64,000 nt of DNA from Ciona savignyi (lineage: Eukaryota; Chordata; Ascidiacea; Phlebobranchia; Cionidae): the NCBI GenBank assembly GCA_000149265.1, contig CH003395.1, positions 26,871 through 90,870 on the forward strand, written 5' to 3'. The position numbers and the translations under genes are program-made. Below, in pieces: positions 53,999 to 64,000 of the stretch; the first letter of the stretch is position 1, and every line of letters starts with the position of its first letter. A model generated the notes under the pieces. It did not search any database. It was not told the origin of the DNA and saw only the letters and a list, made by a program, of their open reading frames with translations.

Positions 53999-56900
53999 AT
54001 GGAAAATTCGAATGAGAAATCATTCAATTTTCAGGGACAAGAGTGGAAATGTCCGACACAGAATTCTGCGTTCGCCAAAAAAGCGAAAATGCAACATGAA
54101 AAGACAGAAACTATTTCAAAAGGTTCAGAACATCAATTCGGCGAAGATAGCTGCAGTTTCGCTACGAACGACATCCAACTAAAGCTCAAGGACTTGTTCA
54201 CAAGGCCAAGTGATCATATAAAGCCGGACAAGCTCAGGAAAGTAGGTCAAACGTCAAACAACTTTGCTGGCTTAAAAAAGAAAACAAAACCAACGTCACC
54301 AATGAATGACGTCAGATTACCAATGTTGACGACAAGCTATGACGTCATCGATTCCCATAGTGACGACATGGACGATTCAGATTCGGAATTCTTTCCTGAT
54401 TGTTCCAGCGTCGATTCCCACGACAGCATTGACGACGAACGTTGCTATAGCAACGACGGAAGAAGTTGCATCGCGCGGGAAACAGTTGATGACGTATATT
54501 TGGAGGAACATGACGTATTGCATCTCAGCGATGACGAATTAATCGACGAACAAATATTTGACCACCAGATGGCAGTAGATGGTAAGTGGAATTACAAATG
54601 GAAAATTGTGTGGCTAAATTGTACGGTGGTGTGACCGAATGGTTAACGCGACCGATACATACACCTTATGGTAAACTAAAACGGTCAAGGGGACGAGCCC
54701 ATCATGGGTTCAAAACTGAGCTCGGTTAAAACAAAACATTAAAAATTGTGTAGCGAAATGGTCAACGCGACCGATACATATATTAAATTCCATATAAAAA
54801 CGGCCTTAAAGAGAAACCCATCTTGGCTTCGAAACTGAGCCCGGTAAAAACATGGGGCTGAATGGTTAAAGTGACCGTTTCATATACCTTTCCCGATATA
54901 TAGAAATAAAACCGTCTTAGTTACGAGTTCATCATTAGTCCAAACTTAGTTGAAAAATTTTACTTTTAACTAAAAAAAATTTAGTAGACTGAAAGTAACA
55001 AATAAATAAATAACGAAATGCCTGTTCAGTAAACTGACCATAAAATTTCTTTATTTCCATAAGTTTTTCAACTACCAAACTTTCTATGTTTAGAGGCAGG
55101 CTTTAGTGGAATATTCAATCACGTGACACAGCATCAACCAATCCCAGCGGCCGGAAATGACGTACCAGGAACCAGCAGCGACACACCACCGCCACCTAAC
55201 GATATAATGCGGGAAAAGCTTGAAAACAACATTAAGTAATTTTCACCGAATATCGTAATATTGGACTTTGTGTAATGAATATGTTCTGAGGCTTATTTTG
55301 GCGAATTTGAATATTTCAATTTTTTTAGACGAACACACGATGCATGTTAACTATTTGGACTCTAAATTGAAACGGTGTTTACTCTTATTATATGTTTATT
55401 AATTTGACAATATAAACTGGGGTGAAGTAATCAATGAATCAACTTTTTCCATTTATTTCATACAAATGTTGTTTATTAACCTTATTTATTTGCATATTAT
55501 CATGCGCCAAGTATAAGATTATGTTCGGCCGATTAGCTTGACGTATTAATGCGCCGCCTTTCGGCCGAAGGGTTTTAGGTTCGAAATTGGTCGCTAGCTA
55601 GTCAGTTGTGTCCTTTGGGCAAGGCACTTAACGGACATTGCCTGAATTCAGCGGATTAATGGGTTCTACCAAATTGAAGGAACGTGTCTATCATACACAA
55701 CACACAGCAATAGCCCATGTAATCCGACAATGGGCGCGAGGTGATCTGACGATTGCCCGTGTGTTAACCCCCTTGGTTTTTCCATTCACGGGGATAAAGA
55801 TGAATATCCTATATATTAAATAAGGTAGTAGATTACTTGTGGCCACACCTAATAATGCCCTTTATTACGCAGACCGCAGGCATTACGTAGAGTGAAGAGC
55901 ATGGTACTTGACCATGACCTTGAGGATGGGATAGCTACTGGGAAGCGAATGTTTGTGATGCAAAAGAAACTTAACAATGACTGCAGTATGACGTCAGTCC
56001 CGTCACCATTGTTGTCCAACTATGACGTAACAGTGCTTCAGGTAAGCAAAATTGGAAATCTGGAACACGAGTGATTAAGGCATAATTACAGATAGAATAG
56101 GCTATTTGTGTTTATTCTCGTGAATAGGAAAACCAAGGGGTTTACCACACGGGCAATCGTTAGATCACCTCGCGCCCACCGTCGAGTATCGAAGTTATTG
56201 CGACGTTCCTTAAATTTAGTAGAACCCATCATTATACTGGACTAAGAAAATTTCCTCCTAGCGCTTTACTCAAGGACACAACCGACTAGCGTGCGGCCAG
56301 TTTCGAATTTGCAACCCTACGGTTGAAAGGCGACGCATTAATTAACCAATCTATATGCGGTCGGGCAAAATCAGAAAAAGAGTTATAAATTTAAAATCGT
56401 TATTTTTAACGGGGATTTTCAAAAATTATACTTAAGCCGAGTACAGCAATTAAAATAATCTTGATCGTTGTAGTGAAATCGTTGGATAAAACAACCGACA
56501 ATTTTACGTCGATAATATTGATTCAGGCGTGACTGTAAAACTTGACATTCCTTAATACTATCGCCCCCGCGTATATTGATGTTTACTCAGCTATTATAAG
56601 GAAGCGATACTACATGTAATGAAGTCTTCAAGTTCCATGTGTCGATGGAATATGTTGATTGTTTACTGCATGAGTAACTGGTATAAACGATGGGGGATTT
56701 GATAAGGAATTCGCATTTTCTTTGCCGAAAGTAAAGTGCACGAACCATCGAAATTAAGATTTGATGATTGTTACAAATAAGATGATTATAGATTGTTAGA
56801 TCGTTTATACGAATTCGAACTCTGTGTCACCGGGCGTGGAAATGCCACATCATATCCAGTCATCCTGGCCCTTAACTACTCTGCTGTTCCAAATATATTC

Positions 56901-57400
56901 TAATGATGTGGTGACGTAGTGCTGTGGTAACGTTGTGTCATGGTGACGTAGTACCGGGACGGCGTAATGATGTGGCCGTGAAGTTTTGGCGTCTTATGGT
57001 CGCCTTGCTTTCCAGGTTGATTACGTCATAATACATTTGTTTCGTCAGAAAACCACTGTCGATTGGTTGAAGCTATCTCAGTATTTCTAAATTGGTAGAG
57101 ATAAAGTCTCTAAATTTAACCCAAAAAGCCACCATTATTTTGCGGTCCTCAAGACAGTATGATCTAATAAACCATTTGTGTTTTGAGACCAGTCCCGGCT
57201 AATGTGCTGTCCAGGATTCGGAATAAACTTTAAAATTCTAATTCCAGAGTTCTCCATCCCAAGTCTCCAATAATAACAAGTTTGGCTTGAAGCGCTCAAG
57301 ATCGAATATTAGTGTTAAAATGACTCCCTACAAGCGCGGAGGAATATCTTTGTTAAAAGAAGAAGAATCAATTCCAGAGGAATTAGATGATGAACCTTAA
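53999..57400 (+). CDS. Acidic protein of unknown family (4 exons, 348 aa)
   Basis: Exons: 53999-54581, 55094-55235, 55873-56041, 57248-57400; phases agree. The start chosen is ATG 53999 (MENSNEKSFNFQGQEWKCP). Residues 115-190 are very rich in Asp, Glu and Ser (DSHSDDMDDSDSEFFPDCSS, HDSIDDERC, EEHDVLHLSDDE). Then come a Pro-rich stretch (SSDTPPPPND), a helix-like basic-acidic segment (IMREKLENNIK, ALRRVKSMVLDHDLE) and a C-terminal LKRSRSN with YKRGGISLLKEEESIPEEL. No signal peptide or membrane segment, so a nuclear or cytosolic regulator is likely (inference). I could not place it in a family. The second exon also reaches an in-frame TAA directly past the donor (ATT AAG TAA), so an intron-retained short form is possible. 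Confidence 0.75.
54624..54962 (+). mobile_element. Three SINE-B copies in tandem
   Basis: Copies at about 54624-54740, 54745-54852 and 54851-54962. Each has the GTGTGACCGAATGGTTAACG-type head, ACGGTC(T/A) middle and a CATCATGGGTTCAAAACTGA or close variant; the second ends in GAGCCCGGTAAAAAC and the third begins immediately. Confidence 0.88.
55524..55816 (+). mobile_element. SINE-A, full length and close to consensus
   Basis: GGCCGATTAGCTTGACGTAT head, GGGTTTTAGGTTCGAAATTG B box, GTCCTTTGGGCAAGGCACTT core, GGGATAAAGATGAATATCCT tail. Good reference copy. Confidence 0.95.
56090..56365 (-). mobile_element. SINE-A, full length
   Basis: AGGCTATTTGTGTTTATTCT to ATTAATTAACCAATCTATAT; the reversed head CCTACGGTTGAAAGGCGACG is readable. 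Confidence 0.92.
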
Positions 57401-57568
57401 AACCAAAAAGAATTTTGAATATTTCGAAATCATAATATTTTTAATTTTTATTTTATACCGAATTTGAAAGATATTTGAAATAAATAGTGTTCTTTCAAAC
57501 TTTACCTATTATAAAGTCTGACTCAATAATGTAAAACGTCTTTAATGTATGAATTCCTGGTCGCCATA

Positions 57569-57617
57569 TGTTTTCAAGAAATAGTTCTGGTATTTTAATA
57601 TATATTTCTTGAAAACA
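57569..57617. repeat. Perfect 15-bp inverted repeat (hairpin)
   Basis: TGTTTTCAAGAAATA at 57569-57583 and TATTTCTTGAAAACA at 57603-57617 are exact complements with a 19-nt loop, about 170 bp after the stop of the acidic-protein gene. Confidence 0.9.
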
Positions 57618-57707
57618 CAGTAGAAATAATCCTTGATCATTTATAAATCAAATAATAATACATCTGTGATAAATCCGACCATCTAGGTAATTATGAATGA
57701 TATATTA

Positions 57708-57756
57708 CAGGTGATACACCATTAGAGTATGCTATTACTCTATGTTGTTTCACCTG
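57708..57756. repeat. Imperfect 21-22-bp inverted repeat
   Basis: CAGGTGATACACCATTAGAG and CTCTATGTTGTTTCACCTG pair over about 20 bp with a few mismatches around a short loop. Confidence 0.85.
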
Positions 57757-57967
57757 TCTCCTCACGTGGGCGGGGTTATATCTGTCAATCAACTATTTAC
57801 AATATCTGTTTATGTTTCTTTTTTCGTCACAATCTAATGTTATAGAATAAATTGTTACGTCACAATAACAATACTGTGTTAACTCAAACAATGTCAACTG
57901 TGACGTCCAAAAACATAATTGTTATTTATTGAGACAGAACTAAAGGGAAGAAGGATTTTTTAGGCTG

Positions 57968-58112
57968 GTATGCAAAACCTAACTTAAGCTTGATCCTGGA
58001 TTAAGTGAGATCTTTAATCCAAGCACAAGAAGATCGGTATGTGGAAAGCTCGGCAAATCCCGGATTAGCTAAACGAAGATCTTAAGTGAGGTTTCTACAT
58101 ACTAAGTATATA
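57968..58112. mobile_element. MITE with CTTAAG-containing inverted ends
   Basis: GTATGCAAAACCTAACTTAA at the left and CTTAAGTGAGGTTTCTACAT at the right are complementary over about 20 bp; the interior has mirrored GATCCTGGATTAAG and CCCGGATTAGC words. No transposase; superfamily not assigned. Confidence 0.65.
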
Positions 58113-58195
58113 AACTAATCCTAAACCCCAACACTAATCTTAACCCCAGAACTAATTCCTTACCATAAACCCCTGGTGTCCAGGATGGCTTCATG
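58100..58195 (+). repeat. MITE-M core
   Basis: ACTAATCCTAAACCCCAACA and TAACCCCAGAACTAATTCC; the arms are not clear. Confidence 0.5.
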
Positions 58196-58794
58196 GAAAA
58201 CAAAGTACAGTCGCTCACGCGTTTCTTACTATTATTCAAATTTCATTTCTTATTAATACTACTACCGTGGTAGCTCGAGACGACATTCTAACAAAAACAC
58301 AACATTTGTTCTACAGCATTTTACTTGCAGAAGGCACCAAAATGTACAATCCAATTTTCACAGTGACTTAGATTATGGGGCCGAACTATTTTACAATTAT
58401 GTGGAGGTTAAATGGTGAAATGATGTCTTTAAAGCGGTCTATTCTAAAGCAAGTGTGCTTGGCACTAAAAGCGGTTTACCCGCCTCCATTTTCGGGCTCT
58501 GTGGGCGCGGTTGGGAACATAGATATCATGGACAATATGTGTGGATGGATCAAACGAATATATGTTGCAACATTGCAACTTATATTCATTATCGTGTGAT
58601 AAATAAATTTGTTTTATCAGCGCTTGTGACAAGCTGCTTATGCTGTGCGTCACCGTCCATTCGGGTTAAAAAACTGGCGATTTAAGTCGCGATCGCCAAT
58701 TTAGACGAAACTTGGCGAAATGTTTGAAGACAGTAGATTGAAGAAATTGATCGGATAGGCTTTGCCACTGGAACGGCGTGCGCGTTGCACTCTA

Positions 58795-61700
58795 CTACGT
58801 GAATACAGTCACTTCTTCTATGACGTCACGAATCTTGATGACGTCAAATGACGTCACACACTCTCGACAGTGGTGTCGCTGCTGAGGCTGTCTATACTCA
58901 AAGCCCCGGTGAGTCCACCTCCGCCATGCATAACAATTATCTCGTCCTTGTTTCCTTCGACGCTGCTTGGGGGGGTTGTGTGCGGCCGCTTGGAGCGCAG
59001 CCAATCGTCTCCGCTTCTCCTCGTACGTAACCTTGGGGCCTCGGCAGCACATGGCGTACTTGAAGCGTTCCCACCCGAGCGCCCAGAACTCCCCAATGCT
59101 CAACACGCAAGCGATAGCACCTGGGGTGGGGGATGCACGTTAGAAAAATAAATAAAACTAAAGGAAAATGGGATGATTGCACGGTTGTGTGGCTGGATGG
59201 TTAACGCGACCAATACGTATATACAAAGTCTGGTGACGAGTTCATGCTGGGCTCATTCATAGGACAACTTGATTTGGATTAAAAATACTAAATCCAATAT
59301 AATTGAATAAACATGGAATTTGCGTAAGTTTCGGCTCTATAACTGTACCTTTTAAAATTCCACCAAACATGGCAACAGTTATGTAGCCATCTGCACAAAT
59401 TCGCCTTTATTCAATTTTATAAAATGTGTTTTTCTTCTTCTTCTTCTAAGTTTCGAACCCATGATAGGCTCGTCACTAAGACCGTGTTTTATTATGGAGC
59501 GGTATATGAATCGTGTGCGTTAACCATTCGGCCACATGCTCTTTTTGGATTTGGTTGTTTTAAATCAGAAGCAAAAACGGTGCCACAATCATTCTACTAG
59601 ATGGCGAAGTTTGCTAGTATAGTATCGTGTGTATCCTTGTGCGGATTATAAATTTAAGCGATACGTCGCGTGAACCCAGCGGATTAATGGGTTCTACCAA
59701 ATTGAAGGAACGTGTGAATCATACAACACACTGCAATAGCTCCGGTAACCCGACGATATGCGCGAGGTGATCTGACGATTGCCCGTGTGTTAACCCCCTT
59801 GGTTTCCCATTCACGAAACAAACATGAACATGAACTCACCAAGGCCAAACATGAGCCACAGAAGACACGTCTTCTCCATAGGTCGTGATACGAAGCAATC
59901 CACAGTTTTCGGGCACGGCCACCTCGCGCATTCAAACAATTCAGGCACGAACCAACCGTACAAGTAATACTGGCCCACCAGAAATCCAACCTGGAATCGA
60001 ATAAAACAACTTTAAATAAAGTAAGCCTACGTACCTATGTACGGGGATAGGTATCGGGCTCGTAAAATACTAATCATTGGGCAAGTTATGGTAATTGATA
60101 GCGTTAATCACTCTACAACTACGTGTTAAGTTATTAAGTCGCCGTATGCTTTCCTAACTGTGGGTAACACTATAAGCAGGGAAATGGGAAGGAGGGAAAC
60201 TACACAATGTAAGTATAAAATCTAAGAAACCCAAACCTAACTCGAAACCTTTATAATAATGGGCAGATTTCCTTTCTCCCTTATACCTTGTTTCTCTCTT
60301 TTTACTTTTGTCACAAAACAAGAAAAACTAAAAGGACGAAAAAGAGGAAAACTGCGCACTAAAATGAATATAATAAAATTAAGGTGAGTGTAAAGGCTGG
60401 GGTTAAATTTAAGGTTAGTTATGGGGTTGATATTAGTGTTAGGATAGGGTTTAAAATCGTTTCCATATTTTTAGTGAGCAGTTTCCTTCATCCCTCCCTT
60501 CAGTGGTCTTTAACCACCACCTAACACCCCCGCAAGCCCCACACACCCGCACCCCTACGGGTTACCCCCTAAAGTACCCCCCCCCCCCCCCCTTTTCAAC
60601 ACTCCCTAAACAACCACCAAAGGCCACATGTACAAACCACCAACCTCTAGAATCGTCCGAATCACCACGTGCCACCAATAAGCTCGGTACAACTGCGGGT
60701 TCTCGAGCATTATCTTGTTTTGTTTGTTCGCCTTTATTTCGTCATAGTGGTTCGGTTTCGGGTTCACTGATATGTATTCCACCTTGCGCCCTCTAGCGTC
60801 AGCGTATATCGGATACCCTTGTTGTCGGTTGCTATGGGAACGAAGGAATAATGAGATCGATTTACAAAAGCTTATATATAGAAAAGCTGTTAATCATAAA
60901 GCTGTAAAAATAACGAAAAAGCAATAAACGTGAAAAACAATTTATTTTGCAACATTTTTCATTGACCAAATCACTTTCACTTTAAAAGTTATTTAAAGTA
61001 GGCAGACATAGAATAGCAACTGTACTAGTGTTTGGTATAATACGGATGGGATAACTAGTCGCCATTTTAATTTTGGGATATTTCTATTATTCAACTTTAT
61101 AATATTTCTATGTTTTAATTTTATAATAATTTTATATTTTATTTATATGATATTTTTATTATTCAATTTTATAACATTTCTATTATTTAACTTAATGTTA
61201 TTTCTATAATTTAACTTAATCTTATTTATATTATTTCACTTTATGGTATTTTTATAATTCAACTCTATGTTATTTCTATGATTCAACTTTATATTATTTC
61301 TATAATTCAACTTTATATTATTTCTATGATTCAACTTTATATTATTTCTATCCGACTCACGGGTGGTCGTAGTGCCATTTCCTCCCCATCCTGACGTCAT
61401 CATTCGACGTATAATTGTTGTCAGTGGTCGATCCGTTCCGCTTTTCCATTAAGTCTTTGTCTTCGTCGTTGCCACGTCGACGATGACGTTTCCGAAGTGG
61501 CGCGTCATAATCTTTCATCCGGCGCGAAAGATCGGGTTTTCCGTTTTTGTCGAGTGGTTCGTCTTTTTTTGAGTTGAGACGCTTTACAACGTAGAGGGGT
61601 GGGGCGGATGGGTGGGAACCGTACGAAGGAGGAGCGTCCCCTCTTCGACGCTTCCCGTTCGCCATGGGACGGGGGTGATCCAATCCCCGATCAATTTCGG

Positions 61701-62811
61701 ATGTCGCATCCCACGATCTTGGAGGTTGTTTTTGCTCCTCTTCTACCAGTGGGAACTTGACGTAAGCGTGGTAGATCTTGTGGCTTGCGTAGATGCAGAA
61801 AAGTATTCCAGGGGTGGACACGACCAGCACCATAAGCGACCAGAAGCGGAGTTGGGAAATCGGGCTGAATGCGTTGAAACATACATTGGAACACCCCGGG
61901 GATAAGGTGTTGCAAACAAAATGCGACTGTGGGGAAAAGATGTTGGATTAGTCGTTACATTGCAATGGTATAGGTAACGACCAAAGGCAGCAATATCTGT
62001 TACAATATCGTGTCAAACGTGTGTTTAAATTGTGCGCTGGAACGGCCATGCTTTGTCGTTCTTGCTACCGAAAAAGCGACTTTTAAACATCGCAAAAAAA
62101 TTATATTTATGAAACGTGACAGTTGGAACTGTGGCGCAAGGTTACGTGCATTTTCCATAAATGCTTATATGACGTCATACCTGGTATAGTTAGGTATAAC
62201 GAGAGATAGCGGTGCTTGTTGACTTAAATGTTTAAACGACGATAAAATGAAAGTTAAGCTCTGACACAGTTAACCACAGGCATGAGGTGTTACTGGGTAT
62301 TTCGCCAATGCATACAAATCATTTGGTCGTATTAAGCCGGTCGTATACTCTAATTTACATACTGTATTATGTTGGCTCGTAAATATGGCAACATAAGTTA
62401 TCGCACTGAAAATGTTGGTTTTGTTTACGAGTTATTTTACCAGCAATTGTGTTGCGTGGTTGACACAAATAAATATGACCAAATTGCGAGGTAGTGTGGC
62501 CGAATGGTTAACGCCGCCGATTCAGAATTATATATGAAAAACGGTCTTAGTGATAAATCCATCCATCATGGGTTCAAAACTTGTCTCGGCAAAAAAAGAA
62601 AAAATACGTTGTAAAAATATTGTCCATAGTTTAAACCGACTTCTATATAATAATGTCCATTATTTACCTGTTCATCGTGGTATACCATGTCCCCTATCCT
62701 CGCAACCACCACAATACGGAATATGAACATCATTATGATCCATAGCTTCCCTGGGAACGTGGAATGGAGGCGAACTTGCTCGAGAAGGCTATGTATTATA
62801 TGCCACGCCAT
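58795..62811 (-). CDS. Connexin (gap junction protein), 5 exons, 457 aa as read
   Basis: Exons in transcript order: 62811-62668, 61926-61361, 60831-60645, 59990-59840, 59120-58795; phases agree. N-terminus and TM1: [46 protein letters not shown]. Loop 1 carries C-x6-C-x3-C ([12 protein letters not shown]), TM2 follows, then a long cytoplasmic loop of about 200 residues rich in basic and Pro residues, TM3 ([20 protein letters not shown]), loop 2 with C-x4-C-x5-C ([12 protein letters not shown]), [11 protein letters not shown]4 in exons 4-5. Six subunits form a hemichannel, docked pairs join cells (family knowledge). The large loop exceeds that of most vertebrate connexins. The C-terminal tail after HNPP depends on a C7 run at 58969-58975: as written it is Arg-rich; with one C fewer it reads [15 protein letters not shown] and ends TTVESV at 58854. 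Confidence 0.93.
59182..59270 (+). mobile_element. SINE-B copy
   Basis: ACGGTTGTGTGGCTGGATGG to GGTGACGAGTTCATGCTGGG, in the last connexin intron, with a reversed copy at 59447-59543 about 180 bp away. Confidence 0.8.
59447..59543 (-). mobile_element. SINE-B copy
   Basis: CTAAGTTTCGAACCCATGAT to GTTAACCATTCGGCCACATG; preceded by a TTC microsatellite. Confidence 0.88.
59665..59832 (+). mobile_element. SINE-A without head
   Basis: GTGAACCCAGCGGATTAATG to CATTCACGAAACAAACATGA; its tail adjoins the donor of connexin exon 4. Confidence 0.92.
60178..60505. repeat. Two MITE-M copies side by side
   Basis: First at about 60178-60300 (GGGAAGGAGGGAAACTACAC, CCCAAACCTAACTCGAAACC, TTTCCTTTCTCCCTT). Second at 60335-60505 (AAGAGGAAAACTGCGCACTA, GGTTAGTTATGGGGTTGATA, TTTTTAGTGAGCAGTTTCCT). 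Inverted ends of about 20 bp are clear in the second. Confidence 0.8.
61035..61350 (-). repeat. AT-rich minisatellite, about 25-27-bp unit
   Basis: About eleven units of TTATATTATTTCTATGATTC / AACTT with growing similarity toward the right end; the last four units are nearly identical. The array stops about 10 bp from the donor of connexin exon 2. Confidence 0.9.
62490..62600 (+). mobile_element. SINE-B copy
   Basis: GTAGTGTGGCCGAATGGTTA head (close to a Leu/Ser tRNA), ATCCATCATGGGTTCAAAAC, GTCTCGGCAAAAAAAG; first connexin intron. Confidence 0.9.
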
Positions 62812-64000
62812 TTGCTTATGTGCGAGTTACCTCTTATATCAAATATCTGGAAAATATTAACGAAACTGTAAAGGATTAAACAAAATTATGTCGCTATGTG
62901 AACACTCCCTGTTAAATATGATTATCTTTCAATAAAAACTGCCCTAAATCAACTTTACGTACCTATTAACATCGGTATAAAGATTATACCAACTGAAGAT
63001 AGTTATCAAAACAAATCAAGCCAAATACGTTCTATACTGGTTGCTACGGCCCTATTAGACATCAACATATAAAATTTCCCTTTGCGCTTATCGGTAGTTG
63101 CAATTAATACGCGCATTTGAACTGAGAGATGCAACCAGCGCCAGTATAGTAGCTGGTCCTCTACAAGCCCGGGCACAATACTTCCGAACCGACGCCAGTT
63201 GCTCGTTCCTGACATTACCAAGTTCAACTCGGGTTCAAGTAATCAGGTCAAACTAACTTTAGCCCGAGACATGGACATCCAAAATGGCGATGATATGGCC
63301 GAATCTATTTGCCGTAATAACAAGATGATTTGAACAAAAGTTGACAAAACTTTTCGATAACAAAAGCTCCCGAAGACGCCATTTTAAAATCCGGTATCAT
63401 ATGATTTTAAAGGACGCACAAACTTTGAATATCAAAGATACATTGATAAGCTCCTCGCCTTTAAATGATAATCTTCTATTTTCTCTAATAAGCTCACACA
63501 TTAGAATAGTGGTTAAATGGAAAATTTTGTGAAATTATCTCTACTTTTCCTCCTTCGCTGTATAAACATCTTAATAACGACAAAGAAACGACCACAATTC
63601 GCGCAACTGTTGCTTCGATAGTTTAAAATCAAGTTCCGCGGATATAAACTTACAATTCCCAAATGCGATCAAAATTCCTCGACAATTGTTGGAAATCTCG
63701 AACCCGCTTCGAGCGATCTTCAAAGCTAACTGTCGATTCCCTGTAGTGTTACGTAATAATAGACCATTGTTGTATAGAAACAGGTTTCGTGGGAGAGACG
63801 AAATGTTTTCATAAAAACTTCTCGAACCCGTAACTTTGCCGGATTACGAACACCAACTACATAACTCTGGGAGATAAATACCAGAATATTTTACAAAGTA
63901 ATAAATGATACAATACTTTTTCAATGTTATAAATGAGAGAACATAGACGATATAACATTTTTTCAAAGTTATAAATATTCACATTCGGCACGCTCTCTAT
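62812..64000. other. Upstream of connexin; no gene supported
   Basis: No domain-bearing exon was found. On - around 63735-63655 an open stretch (ALKIARSGFEISNNCRGILI) ends at a GTAAGT-type donor and might be an exon of a gene beyond the window, but nothing else backs it. Confidence 0.4.

Larger units (their letters stand above)
57401..58794. other. Spacer between two convergent genes, with palindromes and MITEs
   Basis: Contains two hairpin-forming palindromes (57569-57617, 57708-57756), a MITE with CTTAAG-type inverted ends (57968-58112), a MITE-M core (58100-58190) and an about 300-bp non-repetitive part at 58370-58700 with weak open frames but no splice-consistent exon. Confidence 0.6.

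Noticed and set aside
60503-60796. Pro-rich open frame on +
   Set aside because: It lies over a C14 run and the antisense of connexin exon 3.
63006-63227. Open frame on - upstream of connexin
   Set aside because: No signal peptide, domain or in-phase splice border; not linked to connexin exon 1.

Overview
This window looks like nuclear DNA of a tunicate, most likely a Ciona-type sea squirt. The DNA is AT-rich and its genes are compact with short GT-AG introns. It holds a connexin (gap-junction proteins of this family are chordate-specific), a C2-RGS protein, a very dense tRNA-derived SINE population and a decayed PIF/Harbinger element with a MADF-BESS partner gene. Species identity is an inference. 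All gene models were spliced by eye; in each one the reading phase closes across every junction.

Layout. 1-2.9 kb: remnant of a Harbinger DNA transposon, with a broken transposase on + and a broken four-to-five-exon MADF-BESS gene converging on it from -. 5.76-7.41 kb (+): intronless BTB-BACK-kelch gene. 8.80-9.65 kb (-): a previously unrecognised two-exon small secreted protein candidate. 11.6-20.9 kb (+): a 14-exon C2 plus RGS gene (RGS3-like), followed at 22.8-25.3 kb (+) by a second, shorter RGS gene, so the two form a tandem RGS pair. 25.6-31 kb: an amplified tRNA-Thr(UGU) locus with intact, drifting and truncated copies in both orientations, mixed with repeated spacer modules. 31.8-39.9 kb (-): a 15-exon secreted protein made almost entirely of EGF-like modules, one per exon. 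41.6-47.9 kb (+): a type I membrane protein with a signal peptide, LamG/pentraxin-like domain, Ser/Thr/Pro stalk and one transmembrane segment. 48.0-50.3 kb (-): a small heat shock protein whose 3' end faces the previous gene across 72 bp. 54.0-57.4 kb (+): a four-exon acidic protein of unknown family. 58.8-62.8 kb (-): a five-exon connexin whose C-terminal frame depends on the length of a C7 run. The last 1.2 kb shows no gene I can support.

Repeats fill most introns and spacers. SINE-A is about 290 bp, with a tRNA-like head and an internal segment TGTCCTTGGGCAAGGCACTT. SINE-B is about 110 bp, with a Ser/Leu-tRNA-like head. A short MITE-like family (here MITE-M) has a core resembling TTAGGG/CCCTAA-type wording. 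A fourth repeat (Rep-C) carries AGTTTAGTTTAGTTT at its end. No CRISPR array, operon of bacterial type, rRNA or complete retroelement was seen.

Functionally the genes are a mixed neighbourhood: G-protein signalling (two RGS), extracellular or cell-surface recognition (EGF protein, LamG membrane protein), protein quality control (sHSP), ubiquitin-ligase adaptor (kelch) and cell-cell channels (connexin). Nothing in the sequence shows that they act in one pathway; the EGF and LamG genes lie next to each other head to head and are the best candidates for lineage-specific surface biology.
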